The notes: generated by a model from the letters alone, not told the origin. Counted from the first letter of the stretch, positions 1 to 10,246 are shown. The stretch: DNA of 64,000 nucleotides from Capilliphycus robustus (GCF_034932365.1 NZ_JAYGHR010000016.1:1-64000); one strand, 5' to 3'. Made by a program: numbers and translations.

Positions 1-123
1 AACATGACGGATTCTCCTACTCCTTTTAACAATGATTCTCGCTCCGCTCAGTTTTCTTTGGGCGGCAATTCCTCTCCCGCTAACCCTGTCGGGTATAACG
101 GGAGTCCCCTTGCCGCATCTCAG

Positions 124-1428
124 ATGGCGAATGTTGTTATTGTGGGAGCGGGGCTAGGGGGACTGCCAACAGCCTACGAACTCCGGCATGATCTGCCCAC
201 TGAACATAGCGTAACCTTAATCTCTGAGCGGCCGAAATTCACGTTTATTCCGGGGTTAATTCGGGTGGCGTTTGGTTTAGCCTCCCTCGATCAGATTCAA
301 TTAGATCTGGGGCAATTAACCCGCAGACAAGGCATAAACTGGATACCGGGTGCTGTGACAAGCATTGATCCCCATCGCCAGCAGTTAACCGTAGGAAAGC
401 AAGTGATGGAGTATGACTACTTAGTGATCGCCACAGGAGCATCCTTAGCCTTTGATGAAATTCCCGGCTTAGGGCCCGATGGGGGTTACACGCAGTCGGT
501 TTGTACTCCTGATCATACCATAGCAGCCAGAGAAGCTTGGTTCAAGTTTTTAGAGAATCCGGGGCCTTTGGTGGTGGGAGCGATGTCCGGGGCGGGATGT
601 TTTGGGCCAGCTTATGAATTTGTGTTGATGGCGGACTGGGTATTGCGTCGTCGGGGAATCAGAGATCAAGTGAGCATCACCTACGTTTCACCGGAACCCT
701 ATGTAGGTCATATGGGAATTGCTGGGATGAAAAATGCCAGAGAATTAACGGGTAGCTTGCTCAAAAAACGAGAAATTCAAACCCTAAATAACACCAGTAT
801 TTCAGAAATAAATCCTGATACAATTAATTTAGCAACAGGTCAACAGATCCCGTTTAAATATGCAATGATTTTACCGTCTTTCCTGGGGGCAAAATTTTTG
901 AGGGAAACACCTGAACTCACGAATAAAAAAGGATTTATTCCCGTTAAAAACAGCTATCAACATCCTAAATTTCCTCAAATTTATGCGGTGGGTTTAAGTG
1001 TGGATTTAGAACAACCGGAAACCACTCCGATTGCGATTGGACTGCCAAAAAGTGGACAAATGGCGGAGGTTATGGGAGCCGCAGTTGCCCATAATATTGC
1101 AGTGGAATTGGGTGCAGTTAAACCCCCTTTAAAAACTCCTACCTTAGAAGTGTTGTGTTTGGCTGAGTTTGGCAACACAGGAATTGCATATATTGCCGCC
1201 CCTATTCTTCCTGATCCTGAAACGGGAAAACGCCGATATTCCTATGCAGTACAGGGGCGGTTGATTCCTTTGTTTAAAGCTGCATTGGAGATTTATTTCA
1301 TGCAGAAAATGCGATGGGGTTTAGGATTACCTTGGTTTGAAAAATTGGGACTGCGTTTGTTGTTTGGATTATCGTTATTGAAGCCCTTACCAAAAGCAGG
1401 GCCGTTTCATTTTCCCCCTAAAACTTGA
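124..1428 (+). CDS. Sulfide:quinone oxidoreductase-like FAD-dependent oxidoreductase
   Basis: The protein has an N-terminal FAD-binding Rossmann motif (VVIVGAGLGGLPTAYEL) and an SQR-like fold. Counting from an upstream ATG at position 4, three cysteines lie at residues 167 (SVCTPDH), 199 (GAGCFGPAYEF) and 385 (LEVLCLAEFG). The spacing of about 32 and 186 residues resembles the three redox cysteines of sulfide:quinone oxidoreductases, which oxidise sulfide to sulfur species and pass electrons to quinone at the membrane. The open frame begins at position 4, but the first 40 residues are low-complexity and precede the Rossmann strand. I therefore choose Met41 (434 residues), which matches family length; no clear ribosome binding site supports either start. 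It could be a related NADH:quinone oxidoreductase, but the cysteines argue for SQR. Confidence 0.8.
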   Translation: MANVVIVGAGLGGLPTAYELRHDLPTEHSVTLISERPKFTFIPGLIRVAFGLASLDQIQLDLGQLTRRQGINWIPGAVTSIDPHRQQLTVGKQVMEYDYLVIATGASLAFDEIPGLGPDGGYTQSVCTPDHTIAAREAWFKFLENPGPLVVGAMSGAGCFGPAYEFVLMADWVLRRRGIRDQVSITYVSPEPYVGHMGIAGMKNARELTGSLLKKREIQTLNNTSISEINPDTINLATGQQIPFKYAMILPSFLGAKFLRETPELTNKKGFIPVKNSYQHPKFPQIYAVGLSVDLEQPETTPIAIGLPKSGQMAEVMGAAVAHNIAVELGAVKPPLKTPTLEVLCLAEFGNTGIAYIAAPILPDPETGKRRYSYAVQGRLIPLFKAALEIYFMQKMRWGLGLPWFEKLGLRLLFGLSLLKPLPKAGPFHFPPKT

Positions 1429-1433
1429 TTTGT

Positions 1434-1471
1434 GGGGAGGTAGGGAGGTAGGGAGGTGGGGAGATGGGGGG
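1434..1471 (+). other. G-rich tract with quadruplex-forming pattern
   Basis: Directly after the SQR-like gene there are five runs of three or more G separated by 4-5 nt (GGGGAGGTAGGGAGGTAGGG and onward). This fits the usual G-quadruplex pattern on the plus strand. It lies in the 3' untranslated region of the upstream gene. Function is unknown. Confidence 0.5.
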
Positions 1472-1546
1472 AATTTTTATTAACAAAAAGCTATTTTTCA
1501 CCTGATTTCTGCTATATCAGTTATAGCAATCAGAAATGATCGCTAT

Positions 1547-1710
1547 ATATAGCAGAGAAAGAGTTGATTAGGACACTGTTTTTCTGTCAAATCCTTTTAT
1601 GATAAAGGTTTCAATTCTGTCTCCAGTCTCGGTGAGGCAGTGCGGACTTGGCGGTTTCCGTCGAGGAGCAACTGCCGAACCCGAAGGGTGTCTCCTGATT
1701 TCTGCTATAT
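1547..1710. repeat. Small non-autonomous inverted-repeat element, copy 1
   Basis: The element is bounded by a perfect 10-bp inverted repeat (ATATAGCAGA at 1547-1556 and TCTGCTATAT at 1701-1710). About 85 bp of its interior is nearly identical to a second copy at 13599-13705. This copy carries roughly 55 extra bp (about 1635-1690) resembling a separate repeat family whose relative is seen near 23190-23290. It encodes no protein. A smaller inverted repeat of the same end sequence lies just upstream at about 1504-1541, so the 1429-1824 spacer is almost wholly repeat sequence. Confidence 0.65.
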
Positions 1711-1752
1711 GAATTCAATTAAGCGATGATTCTCGTTGAAATCTGGAGGCAA

Positions 1753-1801
1753 AAAAACCCGGTTTCTTTGAGAAACCGGGTTTTTGAGAAACCGGGTTTT
1801 T
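1753..1801. terminator. Bidirectional hairpin terminator between convergent genes
   Basis: AAAAACCCGGTTTCT (1753-1767) pairs perfectly with AGAAACCGGGTTTTT (1771-1785) around a 3-nt loop. A further copy of GAGAAACCGGGTTTTT follows. The stem is flanked by A and T runs on both sides and lies between the convergent SQR-like gene and the giant surface-protein gene. The core is also a dispersed repeat found several times in the window. Confidence 0.7.
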
Positions 1802-1824
1802 AAATAATTGAGATGAAGTCCAGC

Positions 1825-4800
1825 TTAGATTGTGATAAAATCGTCTGAGGTAATTAAAGTTGAATTAACTCGGTTAAGTGTAACTAAAAGTTGACCCTCA
1901 AAGCGAATTAATGTAGCCGTTTCACTCTGTTCAATCGTCAGTTCCTCGAAACTCAAACCAGCCGTTAAACCGAGTAAATCTTGACTGTCTGCGAAGTCTA
2001 CAATCACATCGGAACCCGAGTTTAATAGGAGTGCAAAAATATCCGCTCCTTCGCCACCAGAGAGAATATCATCTCCCCCATCACCGGACAAGAAATCATC
2101 CCCTTCACCGCCAATTAAACTGTCATTATCTTCGCCCCCGTAGAGGCTATCATTTCCTTGATTTCCATAAACCGTATCGGCACCTAAATCCCCATAAACT
2201 TGGTCATTTCCTTGATCACCAAACAGTAAATCATCACCCTGACCCCCGGCAATAAAGTCATTTCCTTCACCGCCACTGATGGTATCATTGCCTTGATTTC
2301 CGAGTAATAAATCATTCCCTTCACCGCCAACAATACTGTCATCTCCAACATCTCCAAAGATCGTATCATTCCCATCTTCTCCACTGGCGAGGTCATTGTC
2401 TTTCCCACTAAAGATCAGGTCATTTCCATCACCGCCAATCAGCGTATCTTCACCTTCATTTCCAAATAAAGTATCATTTCCGTCACCGCCATCTAAAAGG
2501 TCTTGACCATCTGTATCGGCTAATTCAGCATCATCTGAACCGCCAACTAAAGTATCATTATCTGACCCCCCAATTAGCGTATCATTCCCCACACCACCGA
2601 CGAGAAAATTCTCTCCGGTACCGCCATCAACGACATCATTTCCATCACCTGCATCAATAATATCATTGCCCCGATTCCCGAAAATATTATCATTTCCGCC
2701 AAAGGCAGTAATTTCATCATCCCCCTCTAAACCCACAATTTGTTCACTGACTTCAACGCCAATCAAAATGTCATTAAATTCAGTTCCTTCTATCGAAACT
2801 TCAACCGTATTCAAAGCAATAGATTCGCTGATGAAACTGTAGGATTGAGAAAATCCGGCGAGTGTTGCAGTAAAGCCTAAAACCTCTAACGGGAGATCAG
2901 TGGGTAGTGTTAAAATCTCAGATGAAATCGTAGGAACTTGTAAAATAATACGGCTTGAACTCGAAGTTAAACCGAAGCTATTGGTTGCGGTATAACGCAG
3001 TTGAATTTGACCCGAAAACGTTGCAGTCGGAACAAACGTCAGTTGAGAAGCCTGAGCAATTGTTATTTCTGTAACTTGACTCAAACGGGTGACAACAACG
3101 CCATTGAAGAATAACTGACCTTGCGCTTCTAAAGGTAACTCAAGAATCGAGAAACTAACAATTTCTCCATTCAGGTCATTCGCCGTTAATGGGGGAATAG
3201 GAATTGCGGTGCCATTATTCGGAATTTCAGGAACAATTAATTCATCAGCGATGGGTTCAGACTGAGGAATATCAAAGTCTATACTTGGCGTTCCAACCAA
3301 TACACTGATGTCAATCGAAGCGGGTTGAGAACTTTGACCATCGTTGTCAGTAGCGACATAGTTAAGAGTAATATCTCCGACAAAATTATCGTTGGCTTCA
3401 AACTGTAAATTCGCCGCTTCTGCGGGTGTAATTTCACTCACTTGAGCGAGGTTAAAAACAGGAGTCTCACCGATGAATAATTGACCCTCAGCAGGAGCGG
3501 GAATATTATTGAGAGTGAAGCTAACAATCGTACCATCTTCATCCGTTCCGACCAGCGAGGGAAGTCCAACAGGAACAGAAGTCGGGACGATACCGGGAAG
3601 TTCTAACGGTTCAACAGTCGGTAACAGGTTCGGAAGAATAAACAGTGATAGTTCTCCGACTTGGCTAGACGTAATTCCCGCCGTATCTGTCGCTGTAAAC
3701 TTAAGAACGGTTGAACCACTAAAATCGAGATTGGACGTAAAAGTGAGTTGTCCGGCTTGGTCAACGGGAATGACTTGATTGAGAGTAACAGGTTCGCCAT
3801 TGAGGAAAACTTGTCCGCCGAGGGGAAGTTCAACTAAGGTAAAACTGGCAGCATTTTCATTATTAATGCTTGCTAAAGGTGGAAGCGGAACTTGAGTGGA
3901 AACATTTTTCAGGAGCGGCGTCCCTTGGTTGCTGGGTAGAGGCGGTATATTTGTGACATTTACCAACAGATTGTAAATTGCGGGTGTCTGATCAATACCG
4001 CCTTGGTTATCCGTCGCCACATAACTAAATTGCGTCAAACCGCTAAATTCAGGGTTGGGAGTAAAGGCGAGTTGGTCGGCTTGGTCTGCGGGAATGACTT
4101 GATTAATCGCCACTGCTGTCCCACCCAATAACAGTTGACCCCCAACGGGTAATTCTGTAATCGTAAAGCTGGCGATACTTCCGTCGGCGTCGATTCCCTG
4201 CAAACTCGGTAAAGTGACGGGTGTGGGTGCGTTGGGAATAATTGGCCCAATTTTATCGACCGTAACGGGGAGTAGGTTATCCGTTGTTAACGCCGGGAGG
4301 GTAACGGTTGCAGGTGTGGGGTCTTCCGTGTTTTGAGCGTCAATAGCGGTATATTGGAAGCTATCTCCGGTAAAGTTGCCCCCGCCAATGTAGCTGAGGT
4401 TTGCTGCGTCTGCCACCGCAATTTCTGGAGTCGTTAACGGTTGACCGTTTAACAACAGGGTACTATTTGTGGGAAACTTAGTAATCCGAAACCCTGTGAT
4501 GCTGCCATCGGCGTCGGTTGCGGTGAGTTCAGGAATCAAAACGGCTGTGTTATTACCCGGGTTAGGACTGGCAATGCTATCGGCTGCGACGGGAACTTGA
4601 TTTGTACTATTAACCGGAATTACAACAATTGCTGGAGTTAAATCCGAGGCGTTATCGTTATCAACAGTAGTGTATTCAAATTCTGCTAATCCGACAAAAC
4701 CGAGTTTGGGAATAAAGGTAAGATTTCCGGCATCTTCGAGAGAAATCGTTTGATTGGCAGTGACCGTTTCACCGTTAAGTTGCAGTTGACCGTTGTCAGG

Positions 4801-7800
4801 TAAACGGGTAATTTGAAAAGCAGTAATTGTCCCATCAAAATCCGTTGCCGTTAACGCAGGAATCGCAACTTGAGTCGCCGTATTCGCAATAATTTCTGTG
4901 ATTAAATTTTGGGTAACAGGCGGTTGATTGGTGGAAGTATTAACCGTAATTGAAATTTGTGCAGTTGCCGATTCTCCGCCGTTATCTAGGATAGTGTAGG
5001 GAATATTAACGCTTCCGGTAAACCCAGTTGCCGGAGTAAAGGTGAGATTACCTTGTTCGTCTACTGTGGCATTTCCTTGATTATTTAAACCCGTTAAATC
5101 CAGTTCAACGCTACTCGGATCAATGATACCATCGGGGTCAAAATCGTTATTGGTAATATTAAAGGTAATCGGGGTATCAATGCGGGTGATTATGGTGTCG
5201 TTATTGGGGACTGGCGGCGTATTAACTGCGGTGAGGTTAACGGTTGAAAAAACGGTGTTACTGGCGTTAATCCCATCACTAACCGTAATCTCAATTTCGC
5301 GGGGTTTGGTGTTAGGAGTAGCAGAAGTGTTGTTATAAACAATTTGGGAGAATGCGGTTTGATAGTCGGCTAAACTGGCAACTCCGGTTAGGGTTAATTG
5401 TCCGGAAAGGAGATTATATTCGCTGGCGGTAATATTCGCAGGTAATGAACCAACAATAGAAAGGGTTTCGCTTTCTGGGTTCAGAGGATTTTTTAAGCTA
5501 ATACTGGCAGTGCTTAAAGTTGTGCTATCTGCATCGGTAATGGTAATATTATTCGCGATCGCAATGGCATCTCCGCCTTCGGTAAAGTTAATATTATCCC
5601 CATCTAAACTGAGGACAGGAGACAAGTCATCATCGAGAATATTTACCGTTGCAGTTAGAATACTACTTTCAACATCAATTCCCACCGGATTTGTGAGATT
5701 AATGCTAAACGTTTTATCGGGTTCTTCTAAATCATCATCCAGTAAAGGAACATTAAAACTAACAGTCGTTTGTCCGACGGGAATGGTTAAATTTCCGCTT
5801 GTTGCGGTGTAGTCTAAACCTGCTGCTGCGGTACTATTGCTAGTTGCATAATCAAAACTCGCTGCAAAACCGCTAATTTTAGAAGCTGTTACCGTGACAG
5901 TGGCTTGATCATCTCCTTCATTAACCGTAATATTGCTAATTGAAATGCTAGGAGGGAGGTCATCATTGGTAATGGTTCCTGTGACTGAAGGCGTCACAAT
6001 ATTACCTAAACTCGCACTATCTAAACTAACGTTAAAAACCTCATCTCCTTCAAAGGTTATATCACCATTAACTTGAACCGTTATCGGTAGACTGGGAGGC
6101 GTTTCAACAAAGGGATCAGCCGTAAATGTTAAAATGCCATCATTATCAACATAGTCATTATCGGCGACGGTTGCGGTGCCATCATTGGTGGTGTAGTTAA
6201 CAACAATATTCTGGGTACTGGGTTGACTCAAACTCACAGTATAAGTGTAGTCAACGGTGCCATCATTCCCTTCATTTTGGGCGAGATTTGCTGCTATGGT
6301 AATTTCAGGTAAACTGACATCTACCGCGTTAGAAAATTCCGAGGTGTTGTTAGTTGGGTCTGTTGCTGTTGCGGTAATAAATTGACCCGATAAATTACCT
6401 GTTGCGGGTAAAGTTGCTGTGAAGATTGCATTTCCTTCAGGATCTGTTGTGACTTCAGTTGTACCGATAAAGCTTTGACCTTGACCATTTACCGATGGAT
6501 CAACTGCAACATTACTAAAGAATTCTAAGCGATAAGTGGTATTGGGTAAACTGTTAAACCGACCTGCAACAACGGTATTATTCTCAACAGGTTCCGCTAA
6601 CACTAATTCGGGATAATTTTGCAGGGCGTTGGGGCCTAAATCGGCATCTAACGCATCATTAACAGTTACGCCATCGTTAGCTAAATCAATCCCAATTGCT
6701 GTATTATCTTCTGCTGCACCATTCGAGTAAATACTGTTACCAGAAATAGCATTTCCAACGGATGCGTCATTAATGACAGTAATGCCATCTCCTGTATTGA
6801 AAGCAATAGTATTACCCAGTCCGGCTTCTAGTCCGCCAATAATATTATTAGTCGCATTATCGACGAGAATTCCACTGTTAGCATTTGCCAGTCCAGTCGT
6901 ACCATCCGCAGCAACCCCGATGCGATTTCCTTGAATAGGGTTGCCACTAGAATTATTAACAATTGAAACCCCATTAACACTGTTACCCGAGATGAGATTT
7001 CCAATCACACTATTGCCAACAGCGTTATCAAGTTCTAAACCATTATTACTGTTAGCAACGGCATCATTCCCTGCACTGTTTGTTCCGATGAAATTCCCTA
7101 AAATTTGGTTGCTATTGGCAGTGCTTAAAACTAAACCGTTAATTGTATTTCCAGAAATCGTATTTCCCTGACCTATCTCACTTCCCCCGATAATATTAAC
7201 TGTTGCACTACTAATCAAAATCCCATTAGTTTGATTGGGAATTGCTGCGACTCCGGTTGCATCCAAACCGATTAAATTACTTTGGATTATATTTCCAGTT
7301 GAATCAACTTCAGGAGTCCCCGTAATCCTGATTCCATCAACAAGATTACCTGAGATTGTATTCTGTTCTCCGGGAGTATTTCGACCAATAATATTGTTGC
7401 TAGAATTGCGAATTTCTACCCCAATTCCGCCATTAATTACCGCCGGATCATCCGTCTGTTCCCCGTTAGGAATGGCAACATTTCCAGCCCCATTCGTTCC
7501 GATCAAGTTACCCAGAACTTTAGTTTCGTTGGAACTATTGGCAATTAAGACACCATTAATTCCATTCCCCGAAATAACGTTGCGGTTTATTCCTGGAATC
7601 TCAGGATTTTCGACTCTATCTAATCCAATATCATTATTCGTTGAAGCCTCGATCCGAATCCCATGATCTGCATTCGGAACTGCCGCATCACCCGCAGCAT
7701 TAACACCGATTAAATTCCCTAGAATTGTGTTGTCGTTAGCCGCATTTACAATTAATACGCCATCTGCACCATTTCCAGAAATCGTATTCCCTTCACCGGG

Positions 7801-9459
7801 ATTAACACCGCCAATAATATTGAGCGTAGAAGCATCAATTTGAATCCCTTGTTCGGTGTTAGGAACTGCCGTGTTTCCACTTTGATCAACCCCAATATAG
7901 TTTCCTAAAATCTGGGTATTACTGGTCTGAATTGGAGCATCTACCTGGGTCTCAAGTAAAATTCCATTGCCATTATTACCAGAGATAATGTTGCGATCAT
8001 CGGGATTAACTCCCCCAATAATGGTTCCCGTTGTATTTTGAATTAAAATCCCATCACCATTATTGGGTAATCCTGTTGTACCATCGGGTGCAACTCCAAT
8101 GCTATTTTCTCGAATTACGGTATCATTTGAACCTTCAGAAACGAGAATACCTTCAATTCCATTCCCAGAAACAACATTCCGAATAACTTGAGTTCCTATC
8201 GCTCTGGCAATTTCAATCCCTTGATCGCGATGACCGAGGCCAGGTGTACCATCGGCATCGGTTCCTATAAAATTCTCAATGATTTGAACATTGCTTGTTG
8301 GCTCAGTGCTATTATTTTGAGTAAAAACATAAATGCCGTTTCTTTGTTGTTGAGCTGGATCTGTGGTAATAAAAGTATTACCTTGAATAAGACTGTTGCT
8401 ACCCGACAGAGAAATACCCCGAGTAACGTTATTTTGAACGGTACTATTGGTTAGTTCAAGTTGACTGCGACTGACAATTCCAATGTTATTATTGGCTATT
8501 GTGCTGCTATCAATCTCTAATTTACCCTGTCCACTCCCATATTGAATTCCGGTGCCAGCATTTTGAATGGTTAAACCAGAGATTCTGACAACGGTTTCTG
8601 GCTGACGGGTATTAACTCGGAAAACAAAACCATTACCTATCCCCTGAATGATTAAATTATTCGCTCCGGGGCCATTGAGCGTGAGATTGTTTCCATTAAT
8701 CTCGTCAAGATTTAATTGACTAGCCAGTTGAATGGTTTGCGGTGTATTAAATACTGTCTGGTCAAACTGAATAATATCAGCATCAGGGTTCGCATTGGCT
8801 AAATCTATTGCTTCTCGTAAGGAACCCGCACCCGCATCATTAGCATTTATAACGGTAAAAGTTGCGAAAACTCCAGCATAACTTTCTCGAACTGATTCTG
8901 TAAAGGCTAGAGGCGATAGAATCTGATCGGTTTGAATATCAAGTTGCCAATTTCCGCCTAACTTTTTACTTCCAATTTTGGTCGATGAAGCGGCTATCTT
9001 CGCTCCGGTGAGATGTTGTATTTTTTGAATAAAGGGTGAAATCAATGAGTGCGTAAATGCTGATTGATCTGTGACATTAAAATACGGATGCGGTTTTTGA
9101 GTTTCCTGTTGAGCAACGTCACAACCATAGAGTAAAATCTCAGCATCACTTGTTAATGCACCCCTCCACTGCTGGAGTTGATCCGCATAGCGATCTAATG
9201 TATTGATACTCAGTTGAGTATTCCCCAAATACAAACATCCCGGCGAACCGTGACTAACGATGTGCAGAGTTTGAATGCGGGGTGCTGTGCTGCGACGAAT
9301 GCGATCGCATAAAAGTTCCGTAATTTGTTCAACCCCATCCTGATTTGCATCCAGGATAATGACCTCAGACCCTAGTAGAACCCCCTGACAAAGATGTTCG
9401 TAGCCTTCAACTTTAGCGTCAATGCAGATCAGATTTTTGCTAGGAGTGAATGATACCAT
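1825..9459 (-). CDS. Giant secreted DUF4347 / beta-helix / Calx-beta / RTX repeat protein
   Basis: This 2544-residue protein reads as a modular extracellular protein. Residues ~12-185 form a DUF4347 domain (HIVSHGSPG, LLYGCDVA). From ~200 to 920 runs a long series of beta-helix repeats with recurring NxISGNxxxGVLI and NxIGVxAxG units, opened by a GSLREAI motif. Two Calx-beta domains follow (~1047-1280, ending TITNDD), then cadherin-like segments and six ~100-residue repeats (~1520-2190, GQLxLNGxxV motif). The C-terminus has glycine-rich calcium-binding RTX nonapeptides (~2240-2475) and a serralysin-like tail. There is no classical signal peptide, which fits type I secretion through a C-terminal signal. 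Likely roles are cell-surface, sheath or adhesion functions; the precise role is unknown. Confidence 0.9.
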   Translation of the reverse strand: MVSFTPSKNLICIDAKVEGYEHLCQGVLLGSEVIILDANQDGVEQITELLCDRIRRSTAPRIQTLHIVSHGSPGCLYLGNTQLSINTLDRYADQLQQWRGALTSDAEILLYGCDVAQQETQKPHPYFNVTDQSAFTHSLISPFIQKIQHLTGAKIAASSTKIGSKKLGGNWQLDIQTDQILSPLAFTESVRESYAGVFATFTVINANDAGAGSLREAIDLANANPDADIIQFDQTVFNTPQTIQLASQLNLDEINGNNLTLNGPGANNLIIQGIGNGFVFRVNTRQPETVVRISGLTIQNAGTGIQYGSGQGKLEIDSSTIANNNIGIVSRSQLELTNSTVQNNVTRGISLSGSNSLIQGNTFITTDPAQQQRNGIYVFTQNNSTEPTSNVQIIENFIGTDADGTPGLGHRDQGIEIARAIGTQVIRNVVSGNGIEGILVSEGSNDTVIRENSIGVAPDGTTGLPNNGDGILIQNTTGTIIGGVNPDDRNIISGNNGNGILLETQVDAPIQTSNTQILGNYIGVDQSGNTAVPNTEQGIQIDASTLNIIGGVNPGEGNTISGNGADGVLIVNAANDNTILGNLIGVNAAGDAAVPNADHGIRIEASTNNDIGLDRVENPEIPGINRNVISGNGINGVLIANSSNETKVLGNLIGTNGAGNVAIPNGEQTDDPAVINGGIGVEIRNSSNNIIGRNTPGEQNTISGNLVDGIRITGTPEVDSTGNIIQSNLIGLDATGVAAIPNQTNGILISSATVNIIGGSEIGQGNTISGNTINGLVLSTANSNQILGNFIGTNSAGNDAVANSNNGLELDNAVGNSVIGNLISGNSVNGVSIVNNSSGNPIQGNRIGVAADGTTGLANANSGILVDNATNNIIGGLEAGLGNTIAFNTGDGITVINDASVGNAISGNSIYSNGAAEDNTAIGIDLANDGVTVNDALDADLGPNALQNYPELVLAEPVENNTVVAGRFNSLPNTTYRLEFFSNVAVDPSVNGQGQSFIGTTEVTTDPEGNAIFTATLPATGNLSGQFITATATDPTNNTSEFSNAVDVSLPEITIAANLAQNEGNDGTVDYTYTVSLSQPSTQNIVVNYTTNDGTATVADNDYVDNDGILTFTADPFVETPPSLPITVQVNGDITFEGDEVFNVSLDSASLGNIVTPSVTGTITNDDLPPSISISNITVNEGDDQATVTVTASKISGFAASFDYATSNSTAAAGLDYTATSGNLTIPVGQTTVSFNVPLLDDDLEEPDKTFSINLTNPVGIDVESSILTATVNILDDDLSPVLSLDGDNINFTEGGDAIAIANNITITDADSTTLSTASISLKNPLNPESETLSIVGSLPANITASEYNLLSGQLTLTGVASLADYQTAFSQIVYNNTSATPNTKPREIEITVSDGINASNTVFSTVNLTAVNTPPVPNNDTIITRIDTPITFNITNNDFDPDGIIDPSSVELDLTGLNNQGNATVDEQGNLTFTPATGFTGSVNIPYTILDNGGESATAQISITVNTSTNQPPVTQNLITEIIANTATQVAIPALTATDFDGTITAFQITRLPDNGQLQLNGETVTANQTISLEDAGNLTFIPKLGFVGLAEFEYTTVDNDNASDLTPAIVVIPVNSTNQVPVAADSIASPNPGNNTAVLIPELTATDADGSITGFRITKFPTNSTLLLNGQPLTTPEIAVADAANLSYIGGGNFTGDSFQYTAIDAQNTEDPTPATVTLPALTTDNLLPVTVDKIGPIIPNAPTPVTLPSLQGIDADGSIASFTITELPVGGQLLLGGTAVAINQVIPADQADQLAFTPNPEFSGLTQFSYVATDNQGGIDQTPAIYNLLVNVTNIPPLPSNQGTPLLKNVSTQVPLPPLASINNENAASFTLVELPLGGQVFLNGEPVTLNQVIPVDQAGQLTFTSNLDFSGSTVLKFTATDTAGITSSQVGELSLFILPNLLPTVEPLELPGIVPTSVPVGLPSLVGTDEDGTIVSFTLNNIPAPAEGQLFIGETPVFNLAQVSEITPAEAANLQFEANDNFVGDITLNYVATDNDGQSSQPASIDISVLVGTPSIDFDIPQSEPIADELIVPEIPNNGTAIPIPPLTANDLNGEIVSFSILELPLEAQGQLFFNGVVVTRLSQVTEITIAQASQLTFVPTATFSGQIQLRYTATNSFGLTSSSSRIILQVPTISSEILTLPTDLPLEVLGFTATLAGFSQSYSFISESIALNTVEVSIEGTEFNDILIGVEVSEQIVGLEGDDEITAFGGNDNIFGNRGNDIIDAGDGNDVVDGGTGENFLVGGVGNDTLIGGSDNDTLVGGSDDAELADTDGQDLLDGGDGNDTLFGNEGEDTLIGGDGNDLIFSGKDNDLASGEDGNDTIFGDVGDDSIVGGEGNDLLLGNQGNDTISGGEGNDFIAGGQGDDLLFGDQGNDQVYGDLGADTVYGNQGNDSLYGGEDNDSLIGGEGDDFLSGDGGDDILSGGEGADIFALLLNSGSDVIVDFADSQDLLGLTAGLSFEELTIEQSETATLIRFEGQLLVTLNRVNSTLITSDDFITI

Positions 9460-10012
9460 TGTCAGCTTTTATTTAATACTCGACTAAATATTTATTGTAA
9501 ATGCAAATTTACTATTAAGCCAAACTTTTATAATTCAAACTCGAATCAGTTTCGCAATACTATATTGGGGGATGGTAGAATCTCCAAGATTGGTTATGTC
9601 GGACTAGAGACCCATGTTTTATCTCTGATCATTCCTAAAAATGTGTTAACTTTTAGGATTGACAAATCGTGATTTATATGCCGTTAATTAAAGATGAAGA
9701 CTCCGAAAAAAAAGTCAACCTACTTTTGTAAAGATTGAGAATATTTTTTTAAATTTTTGGTAAAGTTAACCCGAGCTATGTTTTTAAGTAAGTCTGAACA
9801 TTTAGTTATATATTCATTTTAATTTGTATATACAAATCAGAGGAGAATCCTTGTTTGTTATCTGAGGCTAAACGTTTAGAGACTCTAGGATAATTGGAGC
9901 TGGCATTTGATAGTTTGCCCATAAAAAATTCCCTGCAAGGGGATAGAAGTAGCAAAGCCAAGGTTGTTGAGGGAATCGTGAGCTGCGCCGTGCAGGCATT
10001 AAGCTGAGATAG
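9460..10012. other. Non-coding AT-rich spacer with a 16-bp palindrome
   Basis: This spacer lies upstream of the minus-strand giant gene, so its left part probably holds that gene's promoter, which I cannot place precisely. A perfect palindrome ATTTGTATATACAAAT lies at 9822-9837 and could be an operator. No convincing gene was seen. Confidence 0.4.
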
Positions 10013-10246
10013 CTAAATCAAAAATGATAGCTGGCTGACAAAGTTGACATCAGTAGCAGGATTGATCGTCGCATTGACAACAACTCCGATCAGATCTTCA
10101 CCCAAAAATATTTCCGTACCTTCAAGAGTCTGGTTAAAGATGTAGTCGTTGTTAGCAGCTAAACCGAGCAGATCGATTTTATCTCCCTGGGAGCGATTAA
10201 AATCGCCAATAAGAGCAAAACCATCTCCTAAATAGGGTTCAACTGT
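10013..10246 (-). pseudogene. C-terminal remnant of an RTX calcium-binding protein
   Basis: The minus strand is open for 77 codons and encodes an RTX C-terminal signature: IGDFNRSQGDKIDLLG, then GTEIFLGEDLIGVV, ending VSQLSFLI and a stop at 10013-10015. There is no start codon. The frame is closed upstream by a TGA at 10247-10249. Just beyond it the other frame reads HLTIEQLNP, as in the same domain, which indicates a frameshift. The remainder of the gene is absent. It is probably the leftover of a second secreted RTX gene related to the giant protein nearby. Confidence 0.7.

Noticed and set aside
9916..9999. Short open segment reading SSKAKVVEGIVSCAVQALS
   Set aside because: It could be the end of a lost transposase gene, but 28 codons with no clear family match are not enough to call a pseudogene.
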